DNA of 64,000 bases from positions 122,668 through 186,667 of the forward strand of contig NZ_PNYA01000013.1 in assembly GCF_002879885.1 (NCBI RefSeq). Reading direction: 5' to 3'. The DNA is from Trinickia dabaoshanensis (GTDB taxonomy: Bacteria > Pseudomonadota > Gammaproteobacteria > Burkholderiales > Burkholderiaceae). Below are positions 35,718 through 45,405 of the stretch, in pieces; positions within the stretch are counted from its first letter, which is position 1, and each line of letters starts with the position of its first letter. Below the pieces are notes generated by a model. It did no database searches, was not told the DNA's origin, and saw only the letters and a list, made by a program, of their open reading frames with translations. Both the position numbers and the translations under genes were made by a program.

Positions 35718-36227
35718 ATGGCTGAGTTCAGAATCTGGTCAGACGACTTCCCGAGCAACGGCTTCATGCCGAAGGCTCAGGAATGCAACGACAAATCGTT
35801 CGGCGTCGACGGCGACGGCGGCAACCTCTCGCCCGCGCTCCAATGGGAAGCGCCGCCGGCGGATACGAAGAGCCTCGCATTGACCGTCTACGACCCCGAT
35901 GCGCCGACCGGCAGCGGTTTTTGGCATTGGGTCGTCGTCAATATCCCGGCCGACGTTCGCTCGCTGCCGCTCGGCGCAGGCAAGGCGGACGGCAGCTTGC
36001 TGCCCGCCGGAGCGATCCAGGTGCGCAACGACTATGGCACGCAGGGATTCGGCGGCGCCGCGCCGCCGCGCGGCGACAAGCCCCATCGCTATATCTTCCG
36101 CCTGCACGCGCTCAAAGTGGATCATCTTCCGATCACGCCCGAAACGACCAATGCGGTGGCGCGTTTCATGACGCATTTGAACGAGCTCGACTCGACCACC
36201 TACACCGGGCTCTATGAAATGAAATAG
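35718..36227 (+). CDS. YbhB/YbcL family Raf kinase inhibitor-like protein
   Basis: A 169-residue phosphatidylethanolamine-binding-fold protein, with the family motifs GGNLSPALQWEAPP, DPDAPTGSGFWHWVV and the GYGGAAPP-like loop (here GFGGAAPPRG), then HRYIFRLHAL. The bacterial proteins are soluble, of unknown precise role. The ATG at 35718 follows a GAAGGAGG site. It is not obviously co-transcribed with the gene before it (113-bp gap). Confidence 0.9.
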   Translation: MAEFRIWSDDFPSNGFMPKAQECNDKSFGVDGDGGNLSPALQWEAPPADTKSLALTVYDPDAPTGSGFWHWVVVNIPADVRSLPLGAGKADGSLLPAGAIQVRNDYGTQGFGGAAPPRGDKPHRYIFRLHALKVDHLPITPETTNAVARFMTHLNELDSTTYTGLYEMK

Positions 36228-36387
36228 GTGCTCGCGGGCTGCCTTGGCGCGGCGCATGGGCATGGTGGTTGCGGACGCAACCAAACGCGCCCGCAGCCGC
36301 GCCGGCGCGCCCGCAAGCGCGTCGAAGGGTTGCGCGTTTAAAATGCGGGGTACGTCCCCGCGGCCCGCTACCCTGAGTTTCTTCGTG

Positions 36388-37740
36388 ATGGAAGCAGAAC
36401 AAGGCATTCCCGTTCCCCAGCGCTACTGGGCGATCGTCGTTATCGCGCTGGGCATCACGCTCGCCGTGCTCGACGGCGCCATCGCCAACGTCGCCTTGCC
36501 GACCATCGCCAAAGACCTGCGGGCCAGCGCCGCGTCGTCGATTTGGGTGGTCAACGCCTATCAGCTCTCCGTCACGATCTCCTTGTTGCCGCTCGCGTCA
36601 CTAGGCGACCGGATCGGCTATCGGCGCGTCTACCTCGGAGGGCTCGCGCTGTTTACCGCGGCCTCGCTCGGCTGTGCGCTCGCTGGCTCCCTGCCCGCGC
36701 TCGCGCTGGTGCGCGTGGTCCAAGGCTTTGGCGCCGCGGGCATCATGAGCGTCAACACCGCGCTCGTACGCACGATCTATCCACCGACCCAGCTTGGCCG
36801 CGGCGTCTCCATCAATGCCATGGTCGTGGCGATATCGTCCGCCGTGGGACCGACCGCCGCCTCGGCCATCCTTTCGGTCGCCCCTTGGCCGTGGCTGTTC
36901 GCGGTGAACGTGCCCATCGGCATCCTGGCCATCGCCGGGGCGTTGCGCGCCTTGCCGACGAACGCAGGGTACGACGCGCCCTACGATTACCTCAGCGCGG
37001 CAATGAACGCCGTCGTCTTCGGGCTGCTGATTTTCACGATCGACGGGCTCGGGCACGGCGAAGCGTCTGGCTGGTTGATCGCGCAAGTGCTGGTGCTGTT
37101 CGGCGTGGGCTACGTGTTCGTTCGGCGTCAGTTGACGCGTCCCGCCCCGTTGCTCCCGATCGATCTGCTGAAGATTCCTATCTTCGCGCTCTCGATCGCC
37201 ACCTCGGTCTGCTCTTTCTGCGCGCAGATGCTGGCCTATGTGGCACTTCCGTTTTTCTTTCAAAACGTCTTGGACTTCGACCAAGTGCGCACGGGGCTTT
37301 TGATCACGCCTTGGCCTTTCGTCATCATCTTCGCCGCGCCGATCGCGGGCGTGCTCTCCGACCGCTATTCGGCGGGCATGCTAGGCGGTATCGGGCTTAT
37401 CGCGCTGACGATCGGGCTCGCGTTGCTGGCGACGATGGGCGCGCATCCGAGCGTTTTCTCGATCGTTTGGCGCATGGCATTGTGCGGAGCGGGATTCGGG
37501 ATGTTCCAATCGCCGAACAATCGGCAAATGCTGTCGTCGGCGCCGCGCGAGCGTAGCGGCGGCGCGAGCGGCATGCTCGGCACCGCGCGGCTCACGGGGC
37601 AAACGGTCGGCGCCGCGCTCGTCGCGCTGATTTTCGGCGTCTCGCCGCAGCATGGGCCGGTGATCGCGCTGACGCTGGCGTCCGCGGTGGCCGGGCTCGC
37701 CGCGATCGTGAGCCTGCTGCGGCTGCGCACGCAGCACTGA
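36388..37740 (+). CDS. MFS multidrug-type transporter (EmrB/QacA-like, 14 helices)
   Basis: A 450-residue membrane protein with about 12-14 hydrophobic segments. The DHA2-type N-terminus LDGAIANVALPTIAKDL and the motif SLGDRIGYRRVYLGG identify the EmrB/QacA branch of drug/H+ antiporters. The N-terminal residues before 36388 in the open frame are basic and not family-like, so I start at the ATG at 36388. No membrane-fusion partner (EmrA) is adjacent, so it is probably a single-component exporter. Confidence 0.87.
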   Translation: MEAEQGIPVPQRYWAIVVIALGITLAVLDGAIANVALPTIAKDLRASAASSIWVVNAYQLSVTISLLPLASLGDRIGYRRVYLGGLALFTAASLGCALAGSLPALALVRVVQGFGAAGIMSVNTALVRTIYPPTQLGRGVSINAMVVAISSAVGPTAASAILSVAPWPWLFAVNVPIGILAIAGALRALPTNAGYDAPYDYLSAAMNAVVFGLLIFTIDGLGHGEASGWLIAQVLVLFGVGYVFVRRQLTRPAPLLPIDLLKIPIFALSIATSVCSFCAQMLAYVALPFFFQNVLDFDQVRTGLLITPWPFVIIFAAPIAGVLSDRYSAGMLGGIGLIALTIGLALLATMGAHPSVFSIVWRMALCGAGFGMFQSPNNRQMLSSAPRERSGGASGMLGTARLTGQTVGAALVALIFGVSPQHGPVIALTLASAVAGLAAIVSLLRLRTQH

Positions 37741-37859
37741 TGCGAAAAACGAGTGTCTAACCGAATGGCCCGTGGCACGGCGCGCGCCAGCCGCCGCGCC
37801 CGCGGTTGTTCGCTTCGCTCATTCGGCATGCCGTTCGGCAGCGCCGTCAAGGAGCCGCC

Positions 37860-38450
37860 ATGTCGCTCATCGTCGCTGGACGTTTCACCACGTTCGCCGC
37901 AGCGCAATCCGCTGCTCGGCAATTGTTCGCACAAGGCTTCCTCGAAGAAGACGTCAGCCTGTTTTTCGTCAATCCGCGAGGACAACACGCTCACCCCGCG
38001 GCCGACAGCCTGCATGCCGTCGCTCCGATCAGCGGCCACGCGGCGCAATCGAATCGATGGGGCACCTTCGGCGCGGCGGCCGGCGCCGTACTTGGCCTGG
38101 CGATCTGTGCCCCGCTGACGGCATCGTTTATCGCCGCGGTGACAGCGGCGGGGATCGGCGCCTACGCGGGCGCCTTGCTCGGCGGCCGCATCCAAGCGTA
38201 CCTCGCCACCCCGCCGAACTTGCGCGAACGCATGCGCCACGCGGTGCATCACGAAACACGCGACTCAGGGGTACTCGTGGCCGTGCACGTCTCGCTCGAC
38301 AATCAGGAAAGAGCCGCGCGATCGCTGAACGAGGCAGGCGCACTCGCGCTCGAGCGTGCCACGGGACAGTGGCGGCAAGGCCGTTGGGCCGACTTCGACC
38401 CGACCGTGCCGCCGACTCCGCTCGCCGAGTTCATGCAGCGCCACGCGTAG
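37860..38450 (+). CDS. membrane protein with glycine-zipper-like segment
   Basis: A 196-residue protein. The N-terminal 55 residues look like a soluble alpha/beta module (LIVAGRFTTFAAAQSAARQL), followed by one long hydrophobic Gly/Ala-rich hairpin (about 75-110: GAAAGAVLGLAI, GIGAYAGALLGG) of glycine-zipper type and a C-terminal alpha/beta module. Similar proteins are called general stress protein-like. AAGGAG precedes the ATG. The N- and C-terminal modules suggest a regulatory or scaffolding membrane protein; the function is unknown. Confidence 0.7.
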   Translation: MSLIVAGRFTTFAAAQSAARQLFAQGFLEEDVSLFFVNPRGQHAHPAADSLHAVAPISGHAAQSNRWGTFGAAAGAVLGLAICAPLTASFIAAVTAAGIGAYAGALLGGRIQAYLATPPNLRERMRHAVHHETRDSGVLVAVHVSLDNQERAARSLNEAGALALERATGQWRQGRWADFDPTVPPTPLAEFMQRHA

Positions 38451-38489
38451 CCGTCGCACGATGCGCGGCGCCGCCCGGCGCTCGACGCA

Positions 38490-38858
38490 TTATTCGGCTC
38501 GCACCTTCAGGCGATTCTTGACTTCGTGCACGCCGGTCACGCCGGCGGTCACTTGCTCGGCGCGCGTCTTGTCGTCGCTCGTCGGAACGCTGCCCGTGAG
38601 CCAGACGATACCGCGCCGCGTCTTCACGTGGATGTGGGTGGATTTCACGTCCTTGGCCGTCATCAGCGCGGCCTTGACCTTCGTCGTCACGGTGCCGTCG
38701 CTAATGTGCTGACCGAGCGATTCGGAACTGCCCGACGATGCCGACGCACTTTCAGTCGAGGAGGCGCCGGACGATCCCATTGTCTGTGCCGATACGCCGG
38801 CAGCGAGGGACAGGGATGCAACGACGGCTGCGATTTTGAGTAAAGGGAGCGTTTTCAC
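38490..38858 (-). CDS. BON-domain periplasmic protein
   Basis: A 122-residue protein with an N-terminal signal peptide (KTLPLLKIAAVVASLSLAAGVSAQ) and a Ser/Ala-rich spacer, then one BON domain (DGTVTTKVKAALMTA, VKTRRGIVWLTGSV, EQVTAGVTGVHEVKNRL). BON proteins such as OsmY bind lipid or the envelope under osmotic stress. The start is GTG at 38858 with a CAGGAG ribosome site; upstream in-frame ATGs add a long non-signal extension and are rejected. Confidence 0.86.
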   Translation of the reverse strand: MKTLPLLKIAAVVASLSLAAGVSAQTMGSSGASSTESASASSGSSESLGQHISDGTVTTKVKAALMTAKDVKSTHIHVKTRRGIVWLTGSVPTSDDKTRAEQVTAGVTGVHEVKNRLKVRAE

Positions 38859-39186
38859 GGTTTTCTCCTGCTCAAAGATGGAAGAATTTGCCGAACTCGG
38901 CGTACGCGATCGGAAAGGGCTGCCGCCCCATCTCGATTGCGCCCCCGTCTCATCTGCAAGCGCCGTGCCCTCATCGTTCGCGTCGTTCATCGCAAGGTGT
39001 CCCACCTCTCATCGTTTGCAACCGCAGCGCAGCGCGCCGCGCTTTTGCACTCGAGTCTGTAAAAGCTGCCGCGTTCTTCGCGTCGCGGCACGGTTCCTGC
39101 GGCGCCCAATGGTCTGCATGGCCCGCGCGGCAACATCTGGTATGGCCGTTGCTTTACAGCGAGGACTATTCCACAGGACTTTCGAC

Positions 39187-40680
39187 ATGCCACCGACACT
39201 CGAGCTACGCAGCAAACAACATGTGGCACTGACGCCGCGCCTGCAACAATCGGTGCGTCTTCTGCAACTGTCGTCGCTGGAGTTCCAGCACGAATTGCGG
39301 CAAGCGCTCGATAACAATCCGTTTCTCGAATACGACGACCCAATCGCGGAAGAGTCCGAGAGCCCCGCTAACGGCACACGCACGGCCGACGGCGCGGAGT
39401 TGCAGTCCGGTGTTGCCGCCGATGCGCCGCAGACCGTGGAAGCCGCCGATTCGTACGATGGGCTCGCAAGTCCCGATGCCACGGTCACCGCTCCGGCCGA
39501 CGATCCGATCGGCGATTTCGGCCAAGATTGGAGCACGCGCGGCGCCTCGCGCAACAACGGCGACTCCGACGACGTGGACCCGGGCGCGTGGGCGCACGCG
39601 CAGCCGACGATGCACGAGCACTTGCATAACCTGCTGCACCTGTATCCGTTGACCGAACGCGACCGCGCGGCCGCGCAGATCGTGATCGAGGCGCTCGACG
39701 ACGACGGGTACCTGCGCGAGTCGCTCGAGGAACTGGCCGGCGCGTTCGAAGCGGACCCGCCGCTCAGCGAAGAGGAATTGCGCGTTGCACTGCGCCTCGT
39801 GCAAACGCTCGATCGTCCGGGTGTCGGCGCGCGCTCGCTCTCGGAATGCCTGAGCCTGCAACTCGACGTGATGTCGTCGGATACGCCGGGACGCGACGCC
39901 GCTCGCGAAATCGTCGAGCATCATTTGGAGCGGCTCGCCCGGCGCGAACATGCCGAGTTGCAAAAGCAGCTCGGATGCTCGGCCGAGGAATTGCGCACCG
40001 CGTGCGCGCTCGTGCGGCGGCTCGATCCGAAGCCGGGTCAGTTCTATGCCCGCTCGGACGATAACTACGTCATCCCGGACGTCATCGTGCGCCGCGTGAA
40101 GGGACGCTGGGTGGCGTCGATCAATCCGGCCGTCCTACCGCGCGCGCGCATTCATCGCGTCTACGCGGAGTTGTTCGCGCAATCGGGCGGGGCCGGTTCG
40201 CCGCTCGGCCAACAGTTGCAGGAAGCGCGCTGGCTGCTTCGCAATGCCGAGCAGCGGTTCACGACGATTCAACGTGTCGCGCAATGCATCGTGTCTTATC
40301 AGAAGGCGTTTTTCGATTACGGCGAGATCGCGTTGAAGCCGCTCGTCCTGAGCAAGCTCGCCGAGGAACTCGGTTTGCACGAGTCGACCGTCTCGCGCGC
40401 GTCGAGCAACAAGTACATGGCCACGCCCCGCGGAATCTTCGAGTTCCGTCACTTCTTCCCGCGCGAACTCGCCACCGAAACGGGCGGCCGCTGCTCGGCC
40501 GCCGCTGTGCGCGCTTTGATCAAGGAGATGATCGATCAGGAAGACGTACGCAATCCGCTATCGGACGTCGCACTAGCGAAGATGCTCTCTCAGGAAGGCA
40601 TGATCGTCGCGCGCCGCACCGTCGCCAAGTACCGCAATCTGTTGAAGGTGCCGCCGGCTCAACTGCGGCGGCAAGCCTAA
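39187..40680 (+). CDS. rpoN: RNA polymerase sigma-54 factor
   Basis: A 497-residue sigma-54. Region I has the Gln/Leu-rich LTPRLQQSVRLLQLSSLEF, followed by an acidic region II, the core-binding domain, and a C-terminal HTH with the RpoN box ARRTVAKYR at about residues 475-483. It directs polymerase to -24/-12 promoters and needs enhancer-binding activators, two of which are encoded 2.6-6 kb downstream. Burkholderia genomes often carry two sigma-54 genes. The context here (no lptB, hpf or pts genes alongside) suggests this is the second copy, an inference. It starts at ATG 39187; the long upstream extension is out of keeping with the family. Confidence 0.93.
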   Translation: MPPTLELRSKQHVALTPRLQQSVRLLQLSSLEFQHELRQALDNNPFLEYDDPIAEESESPANGTRTADGAELQSGVAADAPQTVEAADSYDGLASPDATVTAPADDPIGDFGQDWSTRGASRNNGDSDDVDPGAWAHAQPTMHEHLHNLLHLYPLTERDRAAAQIVIEALDDDGYLRESLEELAGAFEADPPLSEEELRVALRLVQTLDRPGVGARSLSECLSLQLDVMSSDTPGRDAAREIVEHHLERLARREHAELQKQLGCSAEELRTACALVRRLDPKPGQFYARSDDNYVIPDVIVRRVKGRWVASINPAVLPRARIHRVYAELFAQSGGAGSPLGQQLQEARWLLRNAEQRFTTIQRVAQCIVSYQKAFFDYGEIALKPLVLSKLAEELGLHESTVSRASSNKYMATPRGIFEFRHFFPRELATETGGRCSAAAVRALIKEMIDQEDVRNPLSDVALAKMLSQEGMIVARRTVAKYRNLLKVPPAQLRRQA

Positions 40681-40769
40681 TGTCCACCTAGTTAGAGAAG
40701 ATCGCCTCGCTTAGTTCGCTTAGGGCTGCCGATCATCAGCAGTCCTAAGCGGCGCCGGGCGAAAAGAAT

Positions 40770-40803
40770 GGGCCGACTTCTCAGTCGGCCCTTTTCCCTT
40801 TTT
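40770..40803 (+). terminator. bidirectional intrinsic terminator between rpoN and otsA
   Basis: A perfect 8-bp stem GGGCCGAC/GTCGGCCC with a 6-nt loop is followed by TTTTCCCTTTTT. It ends the rightward rpoN transcript, and the T-rich flank read from the other side (ATTCTTTT) would also serve the leftward otsA transcript. Confidence 0.8.
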
Positions 40804-40833
40804 CACATCACAGATCGTCGATGCGCTGTCGCG

Positions 40834-42255
40834 CTAAGCGGCGATATCGGCCAGCTTGACGGCTTTACGTGTCACCGATGCAGCCGTCGTCACGTGGCGC
40901 AAATCGACCAGGAAGGCATCGCGCCACGTCGAGAGATCGCCCGAGCGCAATTGAGCCATCATGTCGGTGTGCCGTGCCTTGCGATCTTCCAGCGGCATCG
41001 ATAGCGCGCGTTCCAGCGCCTCGGCCATCTGTGTCAGGTCGAACGGATTGACCACCAAGGCGCCGGGCAACTGCTCGGCCGCGCCGGCGAATTGCGACAG
41101 CACGAGAACGCCCGGGTCCTCCGGATCCTGCGACGCCACGTATTCCTTAGCCACGAGATTCATGCCGTCGCGCAGCGGCGTCACGTAGCCGACTTGCGAA
41201 AGACGGAACAACGCCATCAACAGATTGCGCTCGTATTTGCGATTCAGGTATTGAATCGGCGTCCAATCGAGCTGCGCGAATCGTCCGTTGATACGTCCCG
41301 CCTCGCCTTCGAGCGTTTGACGGATGCGCTGATAGGTCTGCACGTCCGAGCGCGTCGGAGGTGCGATCTGCACGAGCGAAACGCGGCCATGCCAATGCGG
41401 CGCGGCCAGCAATAGACGCTCAAACGCTTGGAATCGTTCGACGAGACCCTTCGAATAATCGAGTCGGTCGACGCTCATGATGAGCTTGCGGCCGCGCATG
41501 GCGTCGCGCAGCGTGCCTACCTGCTTACGATCGGCGAACTGTTGCGCAGCCTTCGCGATCGCATCCGGATAGATACCGATCGGATAGGCGCCGACCTTCA
41601 ACATGCGTCCGAACGCGTGGACCATGCCGTCGTCGCTCGCCGTGCCGAAACCTCGGCGCTCGATATAGTCGACGAACGACTGCCGATCCGCCTGCGTTTG
41701 GAAGCCGACCACGTCATAGCTGCACATCGCCTTGACGAGTTCTTCGTGCGGCGGCACGGTGCGCAGCATCTCCGGCACGGGAAACGGGATGTGCAGGAAA
41801 AAGCCGATGGGGTTGTTCACGCCGAGCTCGCGCAGCGCACGAGCGAACGGCAGAAGGTGATAGTCGTGAACCCAGATGATGTCATCGGGTTGGAGCATGG
41901 CCTTCAGTTGCTTGGCCATCGTCGCGTTGACACGCAAGTACCCTGCGTATTCTTGCCGGTCGTAGCGAGATAAGTCGGTGCGGTAATGGAACGTCGGCCA
42001 TAGGGTCGCGTTCGAAAACCCCCGATAGTATTGATCGTAATCGCGTCGCGTGAGGCCGACGGTCGCATAAGTGACCTTGCCCTGGTTCTCGATCGTCGGA
42101 GCCTGTGCTTCGCCGACGATTTCCCCACTCCACCCGAACCAGACGCCGCCCGTTTCCTTCAGGGCGTCCAGCACGCCAATCGCGAGCCCTCCCGCTGCGG
42201 GGCGGCCCTCTTGCGTCGGCGCGACGCGGTTTGACACCACGATTAATCTGCTCAT
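40834..42255 (-). CDS. otsA: trehalose-6-phosphate synthase
   Basis: A 473-residue GT20 glycosyltransferase joining UDP-glucose and glucose 6-phosphate to trehalose 6-phosphate. It shows the N-terminal glucose-6-phosphate loop ([10 protein letters not shown]), the conserved WVHDYHLLP motif, [19 protein letters not shown] and the C-terminal [12 protein letters not shown] with NPFD. The trehalose supports osmotic and desiccation tolerance. No otsB phosphatase is next to it. The ATG at 42255 is the first one and gives the usual length. Confidence 0.95.
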   Translation of the reverse strand: MSRLIVVSNRVAPTQEGRPAAGGLAIGVLDALKETGGVWFGWSGEIVGEAQAPTIENQGKVTYATVGLTRRDYDQYYRGFSNATLWPTFHYRTDLSRYDRQEYAGYLRVNATMAKQLKAMLQPDDIIWVHDYHLLPFARALRELGVNNPIGFFLHIPFPVPEMLRTVPPHEELVKAMCSYDVVGFQTQADRQSFVDYIERRGFGTASDDGMVHAFGRMLKVGAYPIGIYPDAIAKAAQQFADRKQVGTLRDAMRGRKLIMSVDRLDYSKGLVERFQAFERLLLAAPHWHGRVSLVQIAPPTRSDVQTYQRIRQTLEGEAGRINGRFAQLDWTPIQYLNRKYERNLLMALFRLSQVGYVTPLRDGMNLVAKEYVASQDPEDPGVLVLSQFAGAAEQLPGALVVNPFDLTQMAEALERALSMPLEDRKARHTDMMAQLRSGDLSTWRDAFLVDLRHVTTAASVTRKAVKLADIAA

Positions 42256-42523
42256 TGCGGCTCCACCTCTTCGGTTGGCATTCTCGCGCGGCGAACCGTC
42301 TCGCCGTCGCTAGGCGTCATGCACGCAAGCGCCGTGCCGCAATGCGCGTCACACGCTTGCGTTTGCCGATCCCCCGTGGACGAGCCCCAAAGCCCGACGC
42401 GCGCTCGTCGAAACGAGCAAGCGCGCGCAAGCATGCTGCGCGAGATGCGCAACAAAAGATAAAACCGCAGGCCAGCGCACCCGCAGGCGCGTCACCTTTC
42501 TTCGCTACTGCCTCAAGCCGCGT

Positions 42524-42742
42524 CTAAGCGTCCTGCTCCGAGCCAAGATCGCGCTGGTAATCGAGTCCTTCGACACGAGCACCGCCCTGATTGTGCTCGC
42601 CGTCCGCGGGCACTCCGGGTGCAGAGCGATTTTGTGCAGACGGATCTTCGGAAGACGGCGAGCGAGCGGGATAACCGCCGCCGTTCTTCGCTTCACGCTT
42701 GAGCGCATGGCGCGCGGAGCGCCGTAACGCAGGGTGTCTCAT
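42524..42742 (-). CDS. small basic hypothetical protein (72 residues)
   Basis: A 72-residue soluble protein with a basic N-terminus (RHPALRRSARHALKREAK) and a Ser/Pro-rich, then Gly/Asp-rich C-terminus, without membrane segments or cysteine pairs. A GGAGA site precedes the ATG at 42742. Low-complexity composition and no recognisable domain make it only a tentative gene. It lies upstream of otsA in the same direction, with a gap of about 270 bp in which I see nothing. Confidence 0.45.
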   Translation of the reverse strand: MRHPALRRSARHALKREAKNGGGYPARSPSSEDPSAQNRSAPGVPADGEHNQGGARVEGLDYQRDLGSEQDA

Positions 42743-42878
42743 GGAACGATCTCCAGGAGCAGGCCAATGCCCGCGCAAGCAAAGCAATTGCATTTCAAAG
42801 TCTAGGACGCGCAGCGCGCGAACGCGCGGTAACAATTGCGTCAGATTTGTAACGGGTACAGCAACGCGACGCTCATGG

Positions 42879-43112
42879 CTACTGCATCGGAGGAACGTCC
42901 CGCGGAACGGGGGTCGGATCGCCGATAGGGGGCAGATCAGGCTCCGGCGGCTCGCGCTCGGGAATCGGGCCCGGCTCAGGCCCAGGCCCGGGCAACGGCG
43001 GCTCTTTCGGCGGCGGGATGGGCGGATCAGGCTCGGGAGTATGCAGATGCGATCGCGGCCGCAGCCGGAACGAGACCGAAGCGGGGATGCATGCTCTACG
43101 TGATGCGGACAT
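42879..43112 (-). CDS. proline-rich hypothetical protein (77 residues)
   Basis: After a short basic N-terminus (SASRRACIPASVSF) the rest is about 40% Pro with Glu and Gly, in PEP-type repeats (PGPGPEPGPIPE). The first 20 residues may be a weak export segment. The composition is unlike any enzyme; it could be a cell-envelope spacer or a spurious frame in GC-rich DNA. An alternative ATG at 43130 adds six residues. Confidence 0.4.
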   Translation of the reverse strand: MSASRRACIPASVSFRLRPRSHLHTPEPDPPIPPPKEPPLPGPGPEPGPIPEREPPEPDLPPIGDPTPVPRDVPPMQ

Positions 43113-43250
43113 CGAGATGTACCTCGTCAATCAACCCATTGGAATTGGGACGATAGACGAGCAAATCTTCTGCCATGCGCGCGACGCGGCCGGAACCAAT
43201 ACCAACGTCCCGGCCACGCCCGTTACACATCGGAACGATTGCCGAGCGCT

Positions 43251-44657
43251 TCAGCCGCCGGCCGTGGCCTCGCCCGGCTCGCCGGCCGTATCGCTTTCGC
43301 TCGCCGCCGATTTCGCGTCTTCACCGTATTCCACGAGGCGGTTGTATAACGTTTTCAGGCTGATGCCGAGAATTTCGGCGGCGCGTGTCTTGACCCCGCC
43401 GCACTGCTCCAGCGTGGCAAGAATGAGTTGGCGATCGGCCGTCGCGAGCGACGTGCCGAACGGGATCGTCACCGCGGTGCCCGTCGAGGGCTTGGACAGC
43501 GAGATTTGCAGCGGTACGGCGGCCGTAAGATCGGCGTCCGGAGCCGCCATGATGAACGCGCGCTGGACGTAGTTCTTCAATTCACGCACGTTGCCCGGCC
43601 AAGGATAAGACAACATCATGTCCCGCACGGCCGGCGGGAACTGCTTGCGCGAACCGTGCCGCTCGTTGAGTTCCTCGAGGAACGCTTGCGCGAGCAGCCA
43701 GACGTCGTTGCCGCGCTCGCGCAGCGGCGGCAGGCTGATCGGAAACACGTTGAGCCGGTGATACAAATCGAGCCGCAGCTTGCCTTCGAGCACGGCTTCT
43801 TCCGGGTCGCGGTTCGTGGCCGCGATGACGCGCACGTCCGTCTCGATTTCCTTGGTCGTACCGACCCGCATGAACATCCCGGTTTCCAGCACGCGCAGGA
43901 ATTTGACCTGCAGCTCGGCCGGCATTTCGGTGATTTCATCGAGAAAAATCGTTCCGCCGCTCGCGCGTTCGAAATAACCCTTGTGCTGGCGGTCCGCGCC
44001 CGTGAACGAGCCGCGCTCGTGCCCGAACATCTCCGACTCGATCAGATTCGGCGAAATCGCGCCGCAGTTGACCGCCAGGAACGCGTGCTTGCGCCGCAAG
44101 CTGAGTTCATGGATGGTCTGCGCGGCCACTTCCTTGCCCGTGCCGGATTCGCCCACGAGCAGCACGGACGCGGCCGTCGGCGCCACGCGGCCGATCTGGT
44201 CGTAGACCGATTGCATGGCCGGCGAACTGCCGAGCATCAAGCCGAACCGCCCCATGCGGCGCAGTTCGCCGCGCAGCGTGCCGATCTGCGCCTTCAGATC
44301 GCCCGCGCGCGGCAAACGATCGAGCACGGCCTTGACGCGTTGCATGTTGATCGGCTTGACGAGGTAGTCGGTGGCGCCCATCTTCAGGGCCGTCACGGCC
44401 GACTCGACCGTAGCATGGCCGGTGATGACGATGATTTCGACGCCCGAGCGCGGATCGAGGTCCTCGAACAGATCCACGCCGCTACCGTCCGGCAATTGCA
44501 GATCGGTGAACACGACGTCGGGCGTCTGGCGTACGAGCTGGATGCGCGCCTCGCGCAGATCGCCGGCCGTCGCGGTCGTCAAGCCGTCGGCGGCGATGAT
44601 CGATACGAGCGCTTCGCGGGTTTCGGGGTCGTCGTCGACTATCAGCACATGTGGCAT
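43251..44657 (-). CDS. sigma-54-dependent response regulator (NtrC type)
   Basis: A 468-residue activator with a REC domain (phosphoacceptor Asp52 in VFTDLQLPD), an AAA+ domain with Walker A GESGTGKE (169-176) and a GSFTGA loop (216-221, where most activators have GAFTGA) that contacts sigma-54, and a Fis-type HTH at the C-terminus (TRAAEILGISLKTLYNRL). No histidine kinase gene adjoins it, so the partner is elsewhere. It is expected to act with the sigma-54 encoded 2.6 kb away. Targets unknown. Confidence 0.93.
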   Translation of the reverse strand: MPHVLIVDDDPETREALVSIIAADGLTTATAGDLREARIQLVRQTPDVVFTDLQLPDGSGVDLFEDLDPRSGVEIIVITGHATVESAVTALKMGATDYLVKPINMQRVKAVLDRLPRAGDLKAQIGTLRGELRRMGRFGLMLGSSPAMQSVYDQIGRVAPTAASVLLVGESGTGKEVAAQTIHELSLRRKHAFLAVNCGAISPNLIESEMFGHERGSFTGADRQHKGYFERASGGTIFLDEITEMPAELQVKFLRVLETGMFMRVGTTKEIETDVRVIAATNRDPEEAVLEGKLRLDLYHRLNVFPISLPPLRERGNDVWLLAQAFLEELNERHGSRKQFPPAVRDMMLSYPWPGNVRELKNYVQRAFIMAAPDADLTAAVPLQISLSKPSTGTAVTIPFGTSLATADRQLILATLEQCGGVKTRAAEILGISLKTLYNRLVEYGEDAKSAASESDTAGEPGEATAGG

Positions 44658-44838
44658 CTGTTTTCGCTGGTCTGTGATGAATAACGGTTAGAAACAAAAA
44701 AGCGCGAAACGCTCGCGCAGCCCGTCGCGACATTGTGCCTAGGCGCAACGAGTCAAGCGAGCGATTCGGCATACCAATACGGAATCGGCACCGCCGGACC
44801 GGCGGCGCCCAAAGCAGCCCAGCGTGGCTTAACCGGCG

Positions 44839-45123
44839 TCAGCTATGTCCGTGGGGGAAGATCCACGCGTCGCGCGTGCCGCCGATACGCCCCATTGCGC
44901 CGTGGCCGGCGCCGTTGGGCACCACGTCGTGCCCGGGGCCGCTATCGGACATCGGCCCGGCAGCGCTGCTGCTCGCAGCCACCGCGCCGCCTTCGCCCTC
45001 CCACCGAGTCAGCTCGCCTGCAAGCCGCGCTTGCGCAGCCCGATGTTTTTGCGCCCAGCGCAACGCTAACACGCCGCCAACCGCGACGAGTGCACCAAAA
45101 ATGCCGATTTTAGGACGAGCCAT
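44839..45123 (-). CDS. small membrane-anchored hypothetical protein (94 residues)
   Basis: A single hydrophobic helix at residues 5-22 (KIGIFGALVAVGGVLALRW) is followed by a basic stretch and a Gly/Ser-rich tail containing His and Asp (PGHDVVPNGAGHGAMG). No known domain. It sits between two sigma-54 activator genes, which could be coincidence. The ATG at 45123 has an AGGGGG-like ribosome site. Confidence 0.5.
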   Translation of the reverse strand: MARPKIGIFGALVAVGGVLALRWAQKHRAAQARLAGELTRWEGEGGAVAASSSAAGPMSDSGPGHDVVPNGAGHGAMGRIGGTRDAWIFPHGHS

Positions 45124-45405
45124 GAGATCCCCCTAGCATTACTCGCTGCCATCACGAATGCGAGGTAAGGCGGCGCTTGCACACTGCCCGGATGTTATTC
45201 CGATCGCCGAGCGCGCGCCAAGTTCCGCTTACCGTCGAATTCGGCCATCCGCAGTTTTCGTGCCCGGGACGAGCGGGCGGCACGCGTGCGCCAAGGTCGC
45301 GTAGCATGGTTAAATACTCGTTTGGAACTCGCCACACGCATTGCCGACGAAGGAAGGTCACATCACTTTTTTTTGGGGCGATGACGCCTCTTGGATTTCA
45401 CTCAC